NCBI GenBank assembly: GCA_016787485.1
Contig: JAEUUL010000009.1
Location: 62,001 to 126,000, forward strand
DNA: 64,000 bases
Reading direction: 5' to 3'
Source: Bacteroidota bacterium
Lineage (GTDB): Bacteria; Bacteroidota; Bacteroidia; NS11-12g; UBA955
Position numbers and translations under genes: made by a program. The first letter of the stretch is position 1. The number at the start of each line of letters is the position of its first letter. Below are positions 43,249-51,471 of this stretch, in pieces. The notes beneath the pieces are model-generated. The model worked only from the letters and a program-made list of their open reading frames with translations, did not search any database and was not told where the DNA came from.

Positions 43249-45684
43249 ATGCTGAAAAAACTACCCGCCTTATTCCTGCTTCTGGGAATCACCTCAACGA
43301 CCAACCTGCTGCTGAGTCAAAAGCAAACCCTGCGCATTGTATGCCTGGCAGAAAACAACACAATTCCCGGAAAAACCCTGCATATTCAACCCCTTTGTGC
43401 CGGCATGCCCGCCTTTACGATACCATTCACGGATACTGCCGTTTCATTTCAAACAGCATCCTGCTCCGGCTATTCTATCCAGATTACTGCCGCCGGGTTT
43501 GATACTTTCCGTACTACGGCAGATTCTGCATTGTTCATTTCAAATTCACTCCGTGCCATGTTGCGTCCTGCAGCGCAGACCATTGCAGAAACCGAAATCA
43601 TCCGATACAATGAAGCCGTAAAAATCAGTGGGGATAAAACCATTATTGACGCGACCAAACTCAATCCCGGCGCTGTGGCCACCTTGCTTGACCTGCTTAT
43701 AAAATGCCCGGGTGTGATGATTGATGAATCCAACAACGTAATCCGGCTGAAAGGGAAAACAGGAACGTATATCATGGTGGAAGGCCGGCTGCAACCCATG
43801 CAGGGGGAAACCCTGTTTAACTGGCTGAGGAATACCCCTGCACAACTGGTAGAAAAAATAGAACTTATTTCAAATCCATCTGCACGGTACGACGCATCCG
43901 GACAAGCAGGACTCATCAATTTCCGGTTTAAACAAAACAAACAAAAGGGACAGAATGTCACACTCAGCAGCGGACTCGGCCAGGGCCGGTATGGCAAGCT
44001 CACAGAAGGCATTCAGTATAATTACCGAAAAAACAAATGGGCATTTACAGGCATTTATAATTATGCATTGCGTAAAGGTTTCAATCAACTATCTCTCACC
44101 AGGAAATTTTATAACTATGACAGCCTCACAGGTGGATACGCACAAAGCAACTATTTGAGAATTCCGGTACAGGGCCATGCATTCCGCGCCAGTGCAGACA
44201 AATACATGAACACCAACACCACTTTCGGTTTCAGTCTTACAGGAAATGCCACCCGATTAAAACCCAACGGAAAAAATTATTGCAACATACTTGATTCGCA
44301 ATTAAATATAGAATCCTATTTCAGTACCATCAATCTATCCAGAGAAAAATGGCAAAACGGAACAGCCAACATATACCTGCGAAAAATAAGTGATACTCTT
44401 GGCAGCAGTTGGTCTTCCGATGCTGATGCCGCGGTTTATCACAGTGAAAACAAACAATTGTTTACCACAGAATATTTCGACAAGCAGTATATCAAAAACA
44501 AACCGGATTATTTGTTGGCAGGCAATTTTAAGGGACTGTTACAAATCCTTGCATTCAAGGCAGATCGTATAAAGAAATACAACAATGAAGCGGTTTTTGA
44601 AACCGGCATAAAAGCCAGCCATGTGGTTGCAGACAACGATGTGCAATTTGGCGATGCAAGTACGGGCATTTATATACCGGACAGCAGCCGCAGCAACCAT
44701 TTCATTTATGAAGAAAATATTGGAGCCGCCTATGTACAATATGCCGGCAAACTCAGCAAATACCAATATCAACTGGGTTGCAGAGGAGAGCAAACCCTTG
44801 CCCGTGGAAACCAGAAAACAACCGGACAAACGTTCAGGCGCAGTTATGGCCAATTGTTTCCCACGTTTGCGCTGAGCACCATGCAGAAAAACGGAACCAA
44901 CCGAAGCCTGAGTATAAGCCGCAGAATAGAAAGACCGGATTACAGTCAGTTGAACCCATTTACCTTCTATCTGGATCCCAGCTTTTATAGGGTGGGCAAT
45001 CCCACCCTGTCGCCGCAATTAACCTGGAGCATGGAACTGCAACAAATTTCAGCGCGGGGCAGATCTCTCACGTTCACAGTCAATCATGCCAACCGGTTAA
45101 TAACCGAGGTACTGATTCCCAGTGAACAGGACGTGCGTGTAACCATACAGACCAACAAAAACCTGAATTCTTTTTACAGTGTGTTCGGCACAATTGCGAC
45201 ACCACTGAATATCAGAAAATTCAGCAGCGGATACTGGACCGTAACCGGAGGGTATCAGCAATTCACCGGCAATCTGGGCAATACGCCCCTGTCGGGCGGC
45301 AGCATAGTGATTACGGCCAGCGGAAATCAGAGTTTTATGCTGAACAAAAAATGGACAGCAGATATCAATGGCAGTTTTCAAAGCGGGCAAATGTATGCCT
45401 ACATGCATATACGGGCGTTGGGCCAGGTGGGTGTGGGCATACAGCGCAGCCTGTTCAACCGGCAGGGCACCATTAAACTCACAGCAAACGATCTGTTTTT
45501 TACCGGCAATCCGGTGGGCGAAAGCCGGTTCAGCAACTACAACGAAAAGTTCATTGTGCACCGTGAAACCCGCGTGGCCATGCTCAGTTTCAGCTACCGC
45601 ATAGGGCCGAATCAATCGGCCGTACAGCGCAGACAAGGCGGCGCTGAGGAAGAAAAACAAAGGGCGCAGAACAAGATGGGGTGA
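43249..45684 (+). CDS. Outer-membrane beta-barrel protein (OMP_b-brl_3, TonB-receptor-like)
   Basis: 811 residues. A short N-terminal signal and Ig-like segment (about 1-115) precede a plug-like domain (KISGDKTIIDATKLNPGA, then LLIKCPGVMIDESNNVIRLKGKTG and PAQLVEKIELISNPSARYDASG) and a ~550-residue barrel ending in a short basic tail after MLSFSYRIG. It is the common 'outer membrane beta-barrel family protein' of Bacteroidota, related to TonB-dependent receptors but without a SusD partner here. The substrate is unknown. An exact TAGGTTTG box lies 5 bases before the ATG. Confidence 0.88.
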   Translation: MLKKLPALFLLLGITSTTNLLLSQKQTLRIVCLAENNTIPGKTLHIQPLCAGMPAFTIPFTDTAVSFQTASCSGYSIQITAAGFDTFRTTADSALFISNSLRAMLRPAAQTIAETEIIRYNEAVKISGDKTIIDATKLNPGAVATLLDLLIKCPGVMIDESNNVIRLKGKTGTYIMVEGRLQPMQGETLFNWLRNTPAQLVEKIELISNPSARYDASGQAGLINFRFKQNKQKGQNVTLSSGLGQGRYGKLTEGIQYNYRKNKWAFTGIYNYALRKGFNQLSLTRKFYNYDSLTGGYAQSNYLRIPVQGHAFRASADKYMNTNTTFGFSLTGNATRLKPNGKNYCNILDSQLNIESYFSTINLSREKWQNGTANIYLRKISDTLGSSWSSDADAAVYHSENKQLFTTEYFDKQYIKNKPDYLLAGNFKGLLQILAFKADRIKKYNNEAVFETGIKASHVVADNDVQFGDASTGIYIPDSSRSNHFIYEENIGAAYVQYAGKLSKYQYQLGCRGEQTLARGNQKTTGQTFRRSYGQLFPTFALSTMQKNGTNRSLSISRRIERPDYSQLNPFTFYLDPSFYRVGNPTLSPQLTWSMELQQISARGRSLTFTVNHANRLITEVLIPSEQDVRVTIQTNKNLNSFYSVFGTIATPLNIRKFSSGYWTVTGGYQQFTGNLGNTPLSGGSIVITASGNQSFMLNKKWTADINGSFQSGQMYAYMHIRALGQVGVGIQRSLFNRQGTIKLTANDLFFTGNPVGESRFSNYNEKFIVHRETRVAMLSFSYRIGPNQSAVQRRQGGAEEEKQRAQNKMG

Positions 45685-45954
45685 TAGTGAGTTGTTTGCA
45701 GATGACTGGTTACTAGCTGGTTTAAGAACGAAAGCTCCAGAAGGTGACCTCTGAAATCACACGCAATTACCCACCATATGGCTGCAGCATTCGGGAATTG
45801 GAGACAAAACCAGTAGTCTCTAAAATCTATCTGCCCATTTCATGTCCGTTTGTTATGCTTAGTTTCAAGAAATACAGACGAATTCAGTATTTTTGACTAA
45901 ATTTCGATACGAACCGTTAGTATTCTACGTTAATATTGTAGCTGTTTAGACACT

Positions 45955-46338
45955 ATGGCCAAGAATCTCAATTTGGATGGTACCTTTAAAGATGGCAAAA
46001 ACACCATCCAATTAAAAATACCTGTTTGGTTATTCGAAGATGATGGAACTTGGGTAGCATATTGCCCTTTATTAGATTTAAGTGGTTACGCCAATGATGA
46101 ACTGGCCGCAATGGAATCCTTCAAAGTTGTTTTGGGTGAATTTCTATCCTATACAGTACATAAGAAAACCCTGGAAAAAGTATTAAATGATTTAGGTTGG
46201 ACAAAACTTAAAAAGTCAAAAATTATTGCTCCGTCAATTTATGATATACTTTCAAAGAATGAGAATGCCCGTGAAATAGCGGAAAACTATCCATTTACTC
46301 AATCTTTTGAAGATATTAGAATTCCAGAATTCGCATAA
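45955..46338 (+). CDS. HicB-like antitoxin
   Basis: 127 residues with the HicB partial RNase-H fold: TIQLKIPVWLFEDDGTWVAY, then CPLLDLSGYANDELAAMESF. The C-terminal extension (EKVLNDLGWTKLKKSKIIA and onward) is longer than in short HicB proteins and may form the DNA-binding part. The next gene, overlapping by one base (TAATG), is a HicA toxin; antitoxin first is the reverse of the E. coli order but common. The local sequence is AT-rich compared with the core genes. The 270 bases before it (45685-45954) hold no gene; a near-match -7 box (TAATATTG) lies about 22 bases upstream. Confidence 0.8.
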   Translation: MAKNLNLDGTFKDGKNTIQLKIPVWLFEDDGTWVAYCPLLDLSGYANDELAAMESFKVVLGEFLSYTVHKKTLEKVLNDLGWTKLKKSKIIAPSIYDILSKNENAREIAENYPFTQSFEDIRIPEFA

Positions 46339-46556
46339 TGGTTAAACGAATTTCTAATATATCCTTAGCAGATATTCGAAATTTGTTAAAAAAGCACAAT
46401 TGTAAATTGATTAGAACAAGAGGCGGCCATGAAACTTGGACCAGGGCAGATTTATTGCGGCCAATCATCATTCAGACACATGTTGATCCAGTACCAAAGC
46501 ATATAGTAAAACAAATTCTCAGGCATTTGAGTTTAGATATAAGTGCACTGGGATAA
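46338..46556 (+). CDS. HicA-like mRNA interferase toxin
   Basis: 72 residues, the normal size of HicA. The double-stranded-RNA-binding-like fold carries the catalytic His in RTRGGHETW (H31), followed by IIIQTHVDPVPKHIVKQILRHL, which matches the family's H-x-x-x-x-x-P-x-G/H-T-x-x-x-I-x-K pattern loosely. Free toxin would cleave mRNA and arrest growth until neutralised by the HicB-like partner just upstream. Confidence 0.82.
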   Translation: MVKRISNISLADIRNLLKKHNCKLIRTRGGHETWTRADLLRPIIIQTHVDPVPKHIVKQILRHLSLDISALG

Positions 46557-46563
46557 GCATCTC

Positions 46564-47616
46564 TCAATAGTAGTTCACAGTAGCCTGGAGCTGAGCTGTA
46601 AACTTGTACAAATCGTCTAATGAAGTCAATTCTGATCTAATTTCCTTCTTTTCCTTATCAAACGTACCAATAAACTTTCTGTTTCCATCGAGATATACTC
46701 TGCAAATAGGCTTCCTATTATTATCATCAAAGAACACTGCAAAATATGACTGTGCATCTCTCCAGGTTATTCTACTACTGTCAACTACTGCTCTCATAAT
46801 TGCTTTGATGATATAGAATGCCTCCATTTCCTCAACAGTTGTATCGACTTTGCCTTTACTTTCAGATGATACTATTGGTGTATTCTCCTTCTGCTCCTGT
46901 TCTTGTTCCCTATTCAATGCTGCTTTCAATCTATCACTTACGGAGTCAGTGATTATTTGTTGAGCTGTTCTTTGTACTAACGGACGAAATTGCTCCATCA
47001 ATTTGGACGTAAGCCTGCCATTATAAATTTGCTTTGTAAAGTATTGAACTAATTCATCTGATGGATTAGACAGTTCACCTGCAATGACCGTGCGTAACTG
47101 GTTCATATACTTCATTTCATTAGCACTATTCAATATTCCATCTAAATTGAAATGAGCCTTATGAAACTCCTTTAGTTTTTCAATCTGAATATCCTTAATT
47201 GTATCTATAGTAAATTCAAAAAATGGCTTCTCGTCCATTTTATTGACTTGCTCCAAGTCAGTATAGAATCTGTATTGAATTCCATTCGTCAAAATTCCAA
47301 ATTTCGCCTTAGATACGTGAAAATATCTTAAAAGTTGGCCATCGTGTAAATCCAAATTCTTACTCCAGTGTTTACACTCAACCAATATTATTGGTTGTCC
47401 ATCTTTAAAAATAGCATAATCTATCTTTTCACCTTTTTTCGTTCCAATGTCTGTAATATACTCAGGGACAACTTCAAGAGGATTGAACACGTCATAACCC
47501 AATGACTGAAGAAACGGCATAATAAACGCATTTTTTGTAGCCTCTTCGGTCAATATACTATCTTTTAATTTGTGCACTCTATCACCAAGAGTACGAACAA
47601 CATCTTTGAATTCCAT
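46564..47616 (-). CDS. Stand-alone type I restriction HsdR-N-type nuclease-like protein
   Basis: 350 residues. The first ~130 match the HsdR N-terminal domain: FIMPFLQSLGYDVFNPLEVV, then the PD-(D/E)xK site D66 and E80-C-K82 (KIDYAIF...ILVECKHW) and GQLLRYF. The rest is a linker and a small C-terminal domain (ITWRDAQSYFAVFFDDNNRK). No helicase motor, HsdM or HsdS is present, so it is not a complete type I system. Such orphan proteins are annotated widely as 'type I restriction enzyme R protein N-terminus' and may be defence nucleases, but this is unproven. It has its own complete promoter and converges on hicA with 7 bases between. Confidence 0.75.
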   Translation of the reverse strand: MEFKDVVRTLGDRVHKLKDSILTEEATKNAFIMPFLQSLGYDVFNPLEVVPEYITDIGTKKGEKIDYAIFKDGQPIILVECKHWSKNLDLHDGQLLRYFHVSKAKFGILTNGIQYRFYTDLEQVNKMDEKPFFEFTIDTIKDIQIEKLKEFHKAHFNLDGILNSANEMKYMNQLRTVIAGELSNPSDELVQYFTKQIYNGRLTSKLMEQFRPLVQRTAQQIITDSVSDRLKAALNREQEQEQKENTPIVSSESKGKVDTTVEEMEAFYIIKAIMRAVVDSSRITWRDAQSYFAVFFDDNNRKPICRVYLDGNRKFIGTFDKEKKEIRSELTSLDDLYKFTAQLQATVNYY

Positions 47617-47632
47617 TTCAATACAATTTTAG

Positions 47633-47665
47633 CAAATGTATTAAAAACAAAACAAAAAGGCCAAA
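47633..47665 (-). promoter_or_regulatory. Promoter of the HsdR-N-type gene
   Basis: Minus strand: TTTG (47665-47662), 21 bases, TACATTTG (47640-47633), 16 bases before the ATG at 47616. Both boxes match. Confidence 0.65.
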
Positions 47666-47790
47666 TATTGGATTTTTATAAAAGAGAAACAACGTCAAAA
47701 CCTATGACTGGATTCTTGCTCAAATAGCAAATGCATCAACCCTAACCAATTAAGTTGAAAGCAACCTTCTTAGGCTGATAATCGGGGATC

Positions 47791-47961
47791 CGGCCTCAGG
47801 GAATAAAGGCTGATAAGAGCAGCAAGCCGGCGCGAAATTTCAAGGAAGCTCCGAGGAATCGAGGAGATCACCGCAGAAATTCGACGGGTTGCAATCGTTC
47901 AGACTTTAGAACCTGAAGCCTTGACCTTTTGCTCCACTTTTGGGTCAAGCCAAAAGTGGAA
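47791..47961. repeat. Hairpin-ended dispersed repeat, truncated copy
   Basis: 171 bases aligned without gaps to 25831-26001, about 145 identical (85%). It ends in the same 11-bp hairpin TCCACTTTTGG / CCAAAAGTGGA. The left half of the 25.6-kb element is missing: similarity begins sharply at CGGCCTCAGG. It lies just outside the ssrA-integrated element. The rest of the gene-free stretch 47617-48348 holds the promoter above, the displaced ssrA terminator, attL and arm-type repeats. Confidence 0.8.
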
Positions 47962-47966
47962 AAAGC

Positions 47967-47995
47967 AAAAAAAGCCCTGAAATGAGGGCTTTTTT
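47967..47995 (-). terminator. Original ssrA terminator, displaced
   Basis: AAAAAAGCCCT (47968-47978) pairs with AGGGCTTTTTT (47985-47995) around gaaatg. It directly abuts the left 15-bp att copy, in the same position relative to that copy as the terminator now following tmRNA at the right end. Before integration it would have ended ssrA transcription. Confidence 0.7.
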
Positions 47996-48010
47996 GTGGA
48001 GCTGGGGGGA
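47996..48010. repeat. attL core copy
   Basis: GTGGAGCTGGGGGGA, identical to 53648-53662 inside tmRNA. The match ends on both sides (T against G to the left, C against A to the right). Confidence 0.85.
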
Positions 48011-48041
48011 CTAAATATTTCTTTTTCGGGGTTATCTCAAC

Positions 48042-48147
48042 TTAACTAAACCTAACAGGCTCAATGGTACTATACTTTTGACAGCCATATTTATCATTCG
48101 GATATGTACAGATTAATTAACTAAACCTGTACCCCTAACAGTACCCC
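48042..48147. repeat. Left-end arm-type repeats
   Basis: TTAACTAAACCT occurs at 48042-48053 and again at 48117-48128 (75 bases apart). Directly after the second copy are CTGTACCCC (48127-48135) and CAGTACCCC (48139-48147), 12 bases apart. The same pair at the same spacing occurs at the right end (53571-53591). These are candidate arm-binding sites for the integrase or the excisionase-like protein. Confidence 0.55.
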
Positions 48148-48348
48148 CTTCAAAACAATTTTTCCCCGGGTGTGTGCGCGCCAGTCCGGCGGTTTAAAGA
48201 ACCCTGCAGACGGCAAAACACATCCCCTACCCGGGTCAAATGAAGGGGATAGCAACTTTTTGCTGGAATATTACACGAAACACAGCCAAACGGTGAATTC
48301 CGGTCGCTGCAGCTGTATGGCCAGGCCTATGGGGGTTAAAAGGTTCCC

Positions 48349-48663
48349 CTATTGTTTCAGGCGGGGTTTTAACATCTCTGCCAGCCTGCCGGGCAGGTTA
48401 GTTTCCAGGGGCGCAGCCCGTTTGATTTGAATTTGCAGCGCCGGTTCCTGTTCAGATTCAAATTTCTGCAGGGGTTTGGGCAGAACGTAAGGAATCAGGC
48501 GGATAACAATATTCAGCCGTTCGGCGGGTGACATGGTGGAAAGGGTATCCTGCAGGCTGTCCAGTTCTGCACAGACAACGGCGGACAGCATTTCACGCAC
48601 CTCGGCGGTGGTTTTGTTAGGGGTTCCGGCCTTTCGGCCCCCTGTTTTTAAACGACTAGACAT
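48349..48663 (-). CDS. Small basic protein of element (KTGGRKAGTPNKTT type)
   Basis: 104 residues. A basic N-terminus (MSSRLKTGGRKAGTPNKTT) is followed by a helical segment (AEVREMLSAVVCAELDSLQD, then MSPAERLNIVIRLIPYVLP). Proteins with this G-R-x-x-G-x-P-N-K-x-T start recur in Bacteroidota mobile elements and prophages, where they are hypothetical or likened to small DNA-binding/terminase-small-subunit-like proteins. I cannot assign a function. It is the last gene of the element and follows the exonuclease by 23 bases. Confidence 0.6.
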   Translation of the reverse strand: MSSRLKTGGRKAGTPNKTTAEVREMLSAVVCAELDSLQDTLSTMSPAERLNIVIRLIPYVLPKPLQKFESEQEPALQIQIKRAAPLETNLPGRLAEMLKPRLKQ

Positions 48664-48686
48664 ACTCTATTAGTTTCTATAATAGA

Positions 48687-49373
48687 TTATTTGAATAACT
48701 TTCGGAAAAACCTGCTAAAGGCATTTTCATTACTCGATTTGGATGAATCTTCGAATCCTTTGCTCAAACTAGCTAACAAATCATTTCTAATCGAATTACC
48801 TATGGTGAACTCTGGCACCTTCATTTTACTCTTTGACAACTTCAGAATGGTTTTTAATGTGGCCTTACAATCACCAAATGCAGAATGGTCTCCACCCACT
48901 AACTTTTGATGTAGGTAATCTCCATATTTGTCCGACCAAACGCCTTTAAATTTTGAATATTGAATCATAACACACTGTGATTCAAATGCGGGCAGTTCTA
49001 AACCCTCGGCGTCAAAAGTCTGTTTTAACAAACGTAAATCGAACTCGGCATTGTAAATCAAGACAATCTTATCTTGTAGAACCTTTAGAATGTCGTTGTA
49101 AATTTCACTCAACGCCGGTGCATCTGCCAAAGATTCAGCTGTAATCCCATGTATATCATATGCCTCTTTGGGAATATGAATAGAATCTGTAAGTTTTATA
49201 CGGGTGTTTATAAGTGGTTTCTTATCTAAATCAATAACTGAAATCTCAATAACACGGTCATCATTCCCTATACCTGTGGTTTCAGTATCAAGAATTACAT
49301 AGTTATTGGGTGATTCTAGAACACCTTGCGCCCATTTTATTGCATCATTGCAATCTTGAATGTATTGATTCAT
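48687..49373 (-). CDS. DEDDh 3'-5' exonuclease (DnaQ-like)
   Basis: 228 residues. Exo I is DTETTG (D29, E31), Exo II NAEFD and Exo III HSAFGD, so the catalytic set D-E-D-H-D is complete; between them is AYDIHGITAESLADAP. It is a single-domain nuclease like the polymerase III epsilon subunit or RNase T, without a polymerase-binding tail. The ATG is preceded by a complete promoter (TTTG at 49408-49405, 19 bases, TAAATTTG at 49385-49378) that overlaps the end of the Rep-like gene. The message would be leaderless and independent of the rest of the element. It is probably cargo, with a role in DNA repair, replication or defence. Confidence 0.85.
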   Translation of the reverse strand: MNQYIQDCNDAIKWAQGVLESPNNYVILDTETTGIGNDDRVIEISVIDLDKKPLINTRIKLTDSIHIPKEAYDIHGITAESLADAPALSEIYNDILKVLQDKIVLIYNAEFDLRLLKQTFDAEGLELPAFESQCVMIQYSKFKGVWSDKYGDYLHQKLVGGDHSAFGDCKATLKTILKLSKSKMKVPEFTIGNSIRNDLLASLSKGFEDSSKSSNENAFSRFFRKLFK

Positions 49374-49377
49374 AAAT

Positions 49378-49408
49378 CAAATTTACAATTTCCCCCAATG
49401 AATCCAAA
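49378..49408 (-). promoter_or_regulatory. Promoter of the element's exonuclease gene
   Basis: Minus strand TTTG - 19 bases - TAAATTTG, ending 4 bases before the ATG at 49373; it overlaps the last codons of the Rep-like gene. Confidence 0.68.
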
Positions 49409-50633
49409 CGGGAAACAAGGTAGGCCCAGGGTACAAACGTTGTTCCCGCCGTTTCCGGCTGTTCCGTGGGTTGCTGTCCATGTTCCTGCACCTGTGGGCT
49501 GATTCCTTCCCAGCTGTCTTGTCACTACAGAATTTAGAATTCTTTCTTTGGTGTGAAATATCCCGTCCGCAACTTTGGCAGTACCTGTGAACTGTGGATG
49601 TAGAACATTCCGTTTCCTTACTATCTATATAAGTGTAAGAATCAGGAAAGTTGCAAAATACGGGTGTGATGGTTCGGTCTATTACACCCCCGTAAAATTC
49701 GGGAAAGTTGCTGTTTGGTTTTTCATTGAACAGGACATTCCATTTTTCGGCAATCAGAGACTTAATCTGCCCATGATAGTCCGCCGTTTTCTCGCTGTAC
49801 AGCCTAGCAATCGCCTCAAATTGTGCGCCAAATAGGTCCGTGTTTCGTTTATACAGGTCTACCCAATAATCAGGATTCATACCATTAATAAAGTTTTCTC
49901 TGCTATCCCTTCGTTTAATGGACCCCGCGTCAATCAAACCCGCTGGACACAATAAAACACGGTCCCAGGTGACTAGTAATTTGGTAAGTAACGGAGCATA
50001 CCATGCCCCCCCAACAATATCCTGCAATGTCCATTTATCGCGGCCTAACAAATACTGCATCCGGTCCACATGAATTTCAAACCGCAGCAAGTATTCCCCT
50101 ATTTCATTTTGCCTGCCCTTGTCATACAGTTTAACCCGGTATTGTGAAAATGAATAGGAACGCAGCAACCCCCGGCCATTGAATGTTTTTTGTTCATGGG
50201 TTCTGCCTGATAAGGTTTTGCAACCTTCAATTATAACCGCTGCAGGTAAGGGGGTTAAAATGTTTATTCCAAACTCTACTGAACAAACGGCCCACTGTAA
50301 GGGGTGAAAATTAAAAGTTTGGCAGAATAGGAATATCCATCTCCGCAGGTCGCAGAATGTAAAATCCTGCCAATTTCTCCCATTTCCTGCAGACTTGTGG
50401 AAACTACCTTTCACCTCTATCCGAATCGGTTCAGTGGGGTGGGTCCAGATAAGTATTTTCAGGTCATACCATTGGGCATAATTAAGACAGTATCCGCCCC
50501 GTGTTAAAATTACTTCCCCAGTTCGGTCATTAATACGCTGGACAAAATCAAGTTGTGAAGACTGTAGTAATTTCGGCCCTAATTCTTTTGCAACCTGCGG
50601 CGTTACTGGCTCAATGTGTATATAGTCAAACAT
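49383..50633 (-). CDS. Candidate replication initiation protein of the element
   Basis: About 416 residues from the ATG at 50633 (MFDYIHIEPVTPQVAKELG); nine more codons are open upstream. The middle contains IRIEVKGSFHKSAGNGRNWQDF, then a VEFGINIL strand, QYRVKLYDKGRQ and YLLRFEIHVDRM, a pattern seen in replication initiators of small phages and plasmids (Rep_trans/phage replication protein type) with a Tyr-Asp-Lys motif. Near the C-terminus is a four-Cys zinc-finger-like motif (CQSCGRDI...KFCSDKTAGK...RCRN). No helicase motif is seen. It is probably the element's own initiator after excision. The assignment is by pattern only. Confidence 0.55.
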   Translation of the reverse strand: MFDYIHIEPVTPQVAKELGPKLLQSSQLDFVQRINDRTGEVILTRGGYCLNYAQWYDLKILIWTHPTEPIRIEVKGSFHKSAGNGRNWQDFTFCDLRRWIFLFCQTFNFHPLQWAVCSVEFGINILTPLPAAVIIEGCKTLSGRTHEQKTFNGRGLLRSYSFSQYRVKLYDKGRQNEIGEYLLRFEIHVDRMQYLLGRDKWTLQDIVGGAWYAPLLTKLLVTWDRVLLCPAGLIDAGSIKRRDSRENFINGMNPDYWVDLYKRNTDLFGAQFEAIARLYSEKTADYHGQIKSLIAEKWNVLFNEKPNSNFPEFYGGVIDRTITPVFCNFPDSYTYIDSKETECSTSTVHRYCQSCGRDISHQRKNSKFCSDKTAGKESAHRCRNMDSNPRNSRKRREQRLYPGPTLFPVWIHWGKL

Positions 50634-50728
50634 AACGCAATACTTTATTATCATTGTCATACTGCAGGCAACTGCCCGCGGTGACTAATAAGAACGGGTG
50701 CAAGTGTTTAGCGGCTCTTGCACTTTTG

Positions 50729-51178
50729 TTATCCAGCGGTTTCATTCTTCTGAATGTTTGATATGATACCACGAATGATTTTTTCCAATTTGGCCCGGTC
50801 CTGGAAATACCAACCTGTGAAATAGTAAACCATCAGACGACGGTCCCCATCCATCCAGCGGAACAGGCAAAGGGAATTCACCTTTTTACCTTGCCTGAAT
50901 TCGTAATCATTGCCATACTGCCAGTTCTGCCATCCGGTTTCCCTCAGGCCAGTATAGAAACTGTATTTCCCAGCCTTTTTGGGTCCGTGAATGATGGTAT
51001 ATGCCCCATTCTGTTTGGGTGCATTGGTTTGGGTATATTCCACCTTCAGCCATTCAGGCAAACGGGCAAAATGCACCCGGGCCGGGTCCTTTTCATACCT
51101 GCCAGTAATTGTATGAGTGTAACTGTAGGCCCACACGATAGCAGGCATAGGATAACTAATAAGAACTTTGTTTTCCAT
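50729..51178 (-). CDS. Element-encoded hypothetical protein
   Basis: 149 residues, soluble, rich in Tyr and Trp (PAIVWAYSYTHTITGRYE, GLRETGWQNWQYGNDYEF, MVYYFTGWYFQDRAKLEKII). No family was recognised. It starts 2 bases after the stop of the HTH gene, so the two are translated from one message. The position between the excisionase-like and Rep-like genes suggests a replication or regulation accessory, which is inference only. Confidence 0.6.
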   Translation of the reverse strand: MENKVLISYPMPAIVWAYSYTHTITGRYEKDPARVHFARLPEWLKVEYTQTNAPKQNGAYTIIHGPKKAGKYSFYTGLRETGWQNWQYGNDYEFRQGKKVNSLCLFRWMDGDRRLMVYYFTGWYFQDRAKLEKIIRGIISNIQKNETAG

Positions 51179-51180
51179 GT

Positions 51181-51471
51181 TTACCCCCTGTTCTTATATG
51201 TTTGCATGGCCTGCAGCGCGGATTCCACTTCATGCGATTTGTAACGGATACGGCCGGATATTCGATACCCTTTTACGATACCCGTTTTAGTCCAGCTGTG
51301 CAGCGTTACAAGGCTGACTTGCAACCGGGCTGCAGTTTGTTTCCGGGTTAGCCATTCCTGATTTGCCGTCGGCGTATCAGGTTGTTTCAGACCTGCCAGT
51401 TCAGAACGAACGGCGGCGGTTACAATTTCCCGCAGGTCTGCGGGGGTAGTCAGTATTAATTGATTTGTCAT
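51181..51471 (-). CDS. HTH DNA-binding protein, excisionase-like
   Basis: 96 residues from the ATG at 51471 (an in-frame TTG lies 12 bases upstream). The second half is a MerR/HTH_17-type winged helix: EWLTRKQTAARLQVSLVTLHSW, then TKTGIVKGYRISGRIRYKSHEV. This is the usual excisionase (Xis) fold of Bacteroidota integrative elements, and the integrase is two genes upstream in the same direction. It would bend DNA at the arm sites to favour excision, or act as the element's repressor. Confidence 0.78.
   Translation of the reverse strand: MTNQLILTTPADLREIVTAAVRSELAGLKQPDTPTANQEWLTRKQTAARLQVSLVTLHSWTKTGIVKGYRISGRIRYKSHEVESALQAMQTYKNRG

Noticed and set aside
45955-47616. HicB/HicA and the HsdR-N-type gene as part of the ssrA-integrated element
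   Set aside because: They lie outside the left 15-bp repeat and beyond the original ssrA terminator, and no further copy of the att core was seen to their left.
46564-47616. A complete type I restriction-modification system
   Set aside because: Only the HsdR N-terminal nuclease domain is present; no helicase motifs, HsdM or HsdS occur in the flanks.
48170-48430. 86-codon plus-strand frame near the left end of the element
   Set aside because: It has no promoter or family and overlaps the arm-repeat region and the 3' end of the small basic protein gene on the other strand.
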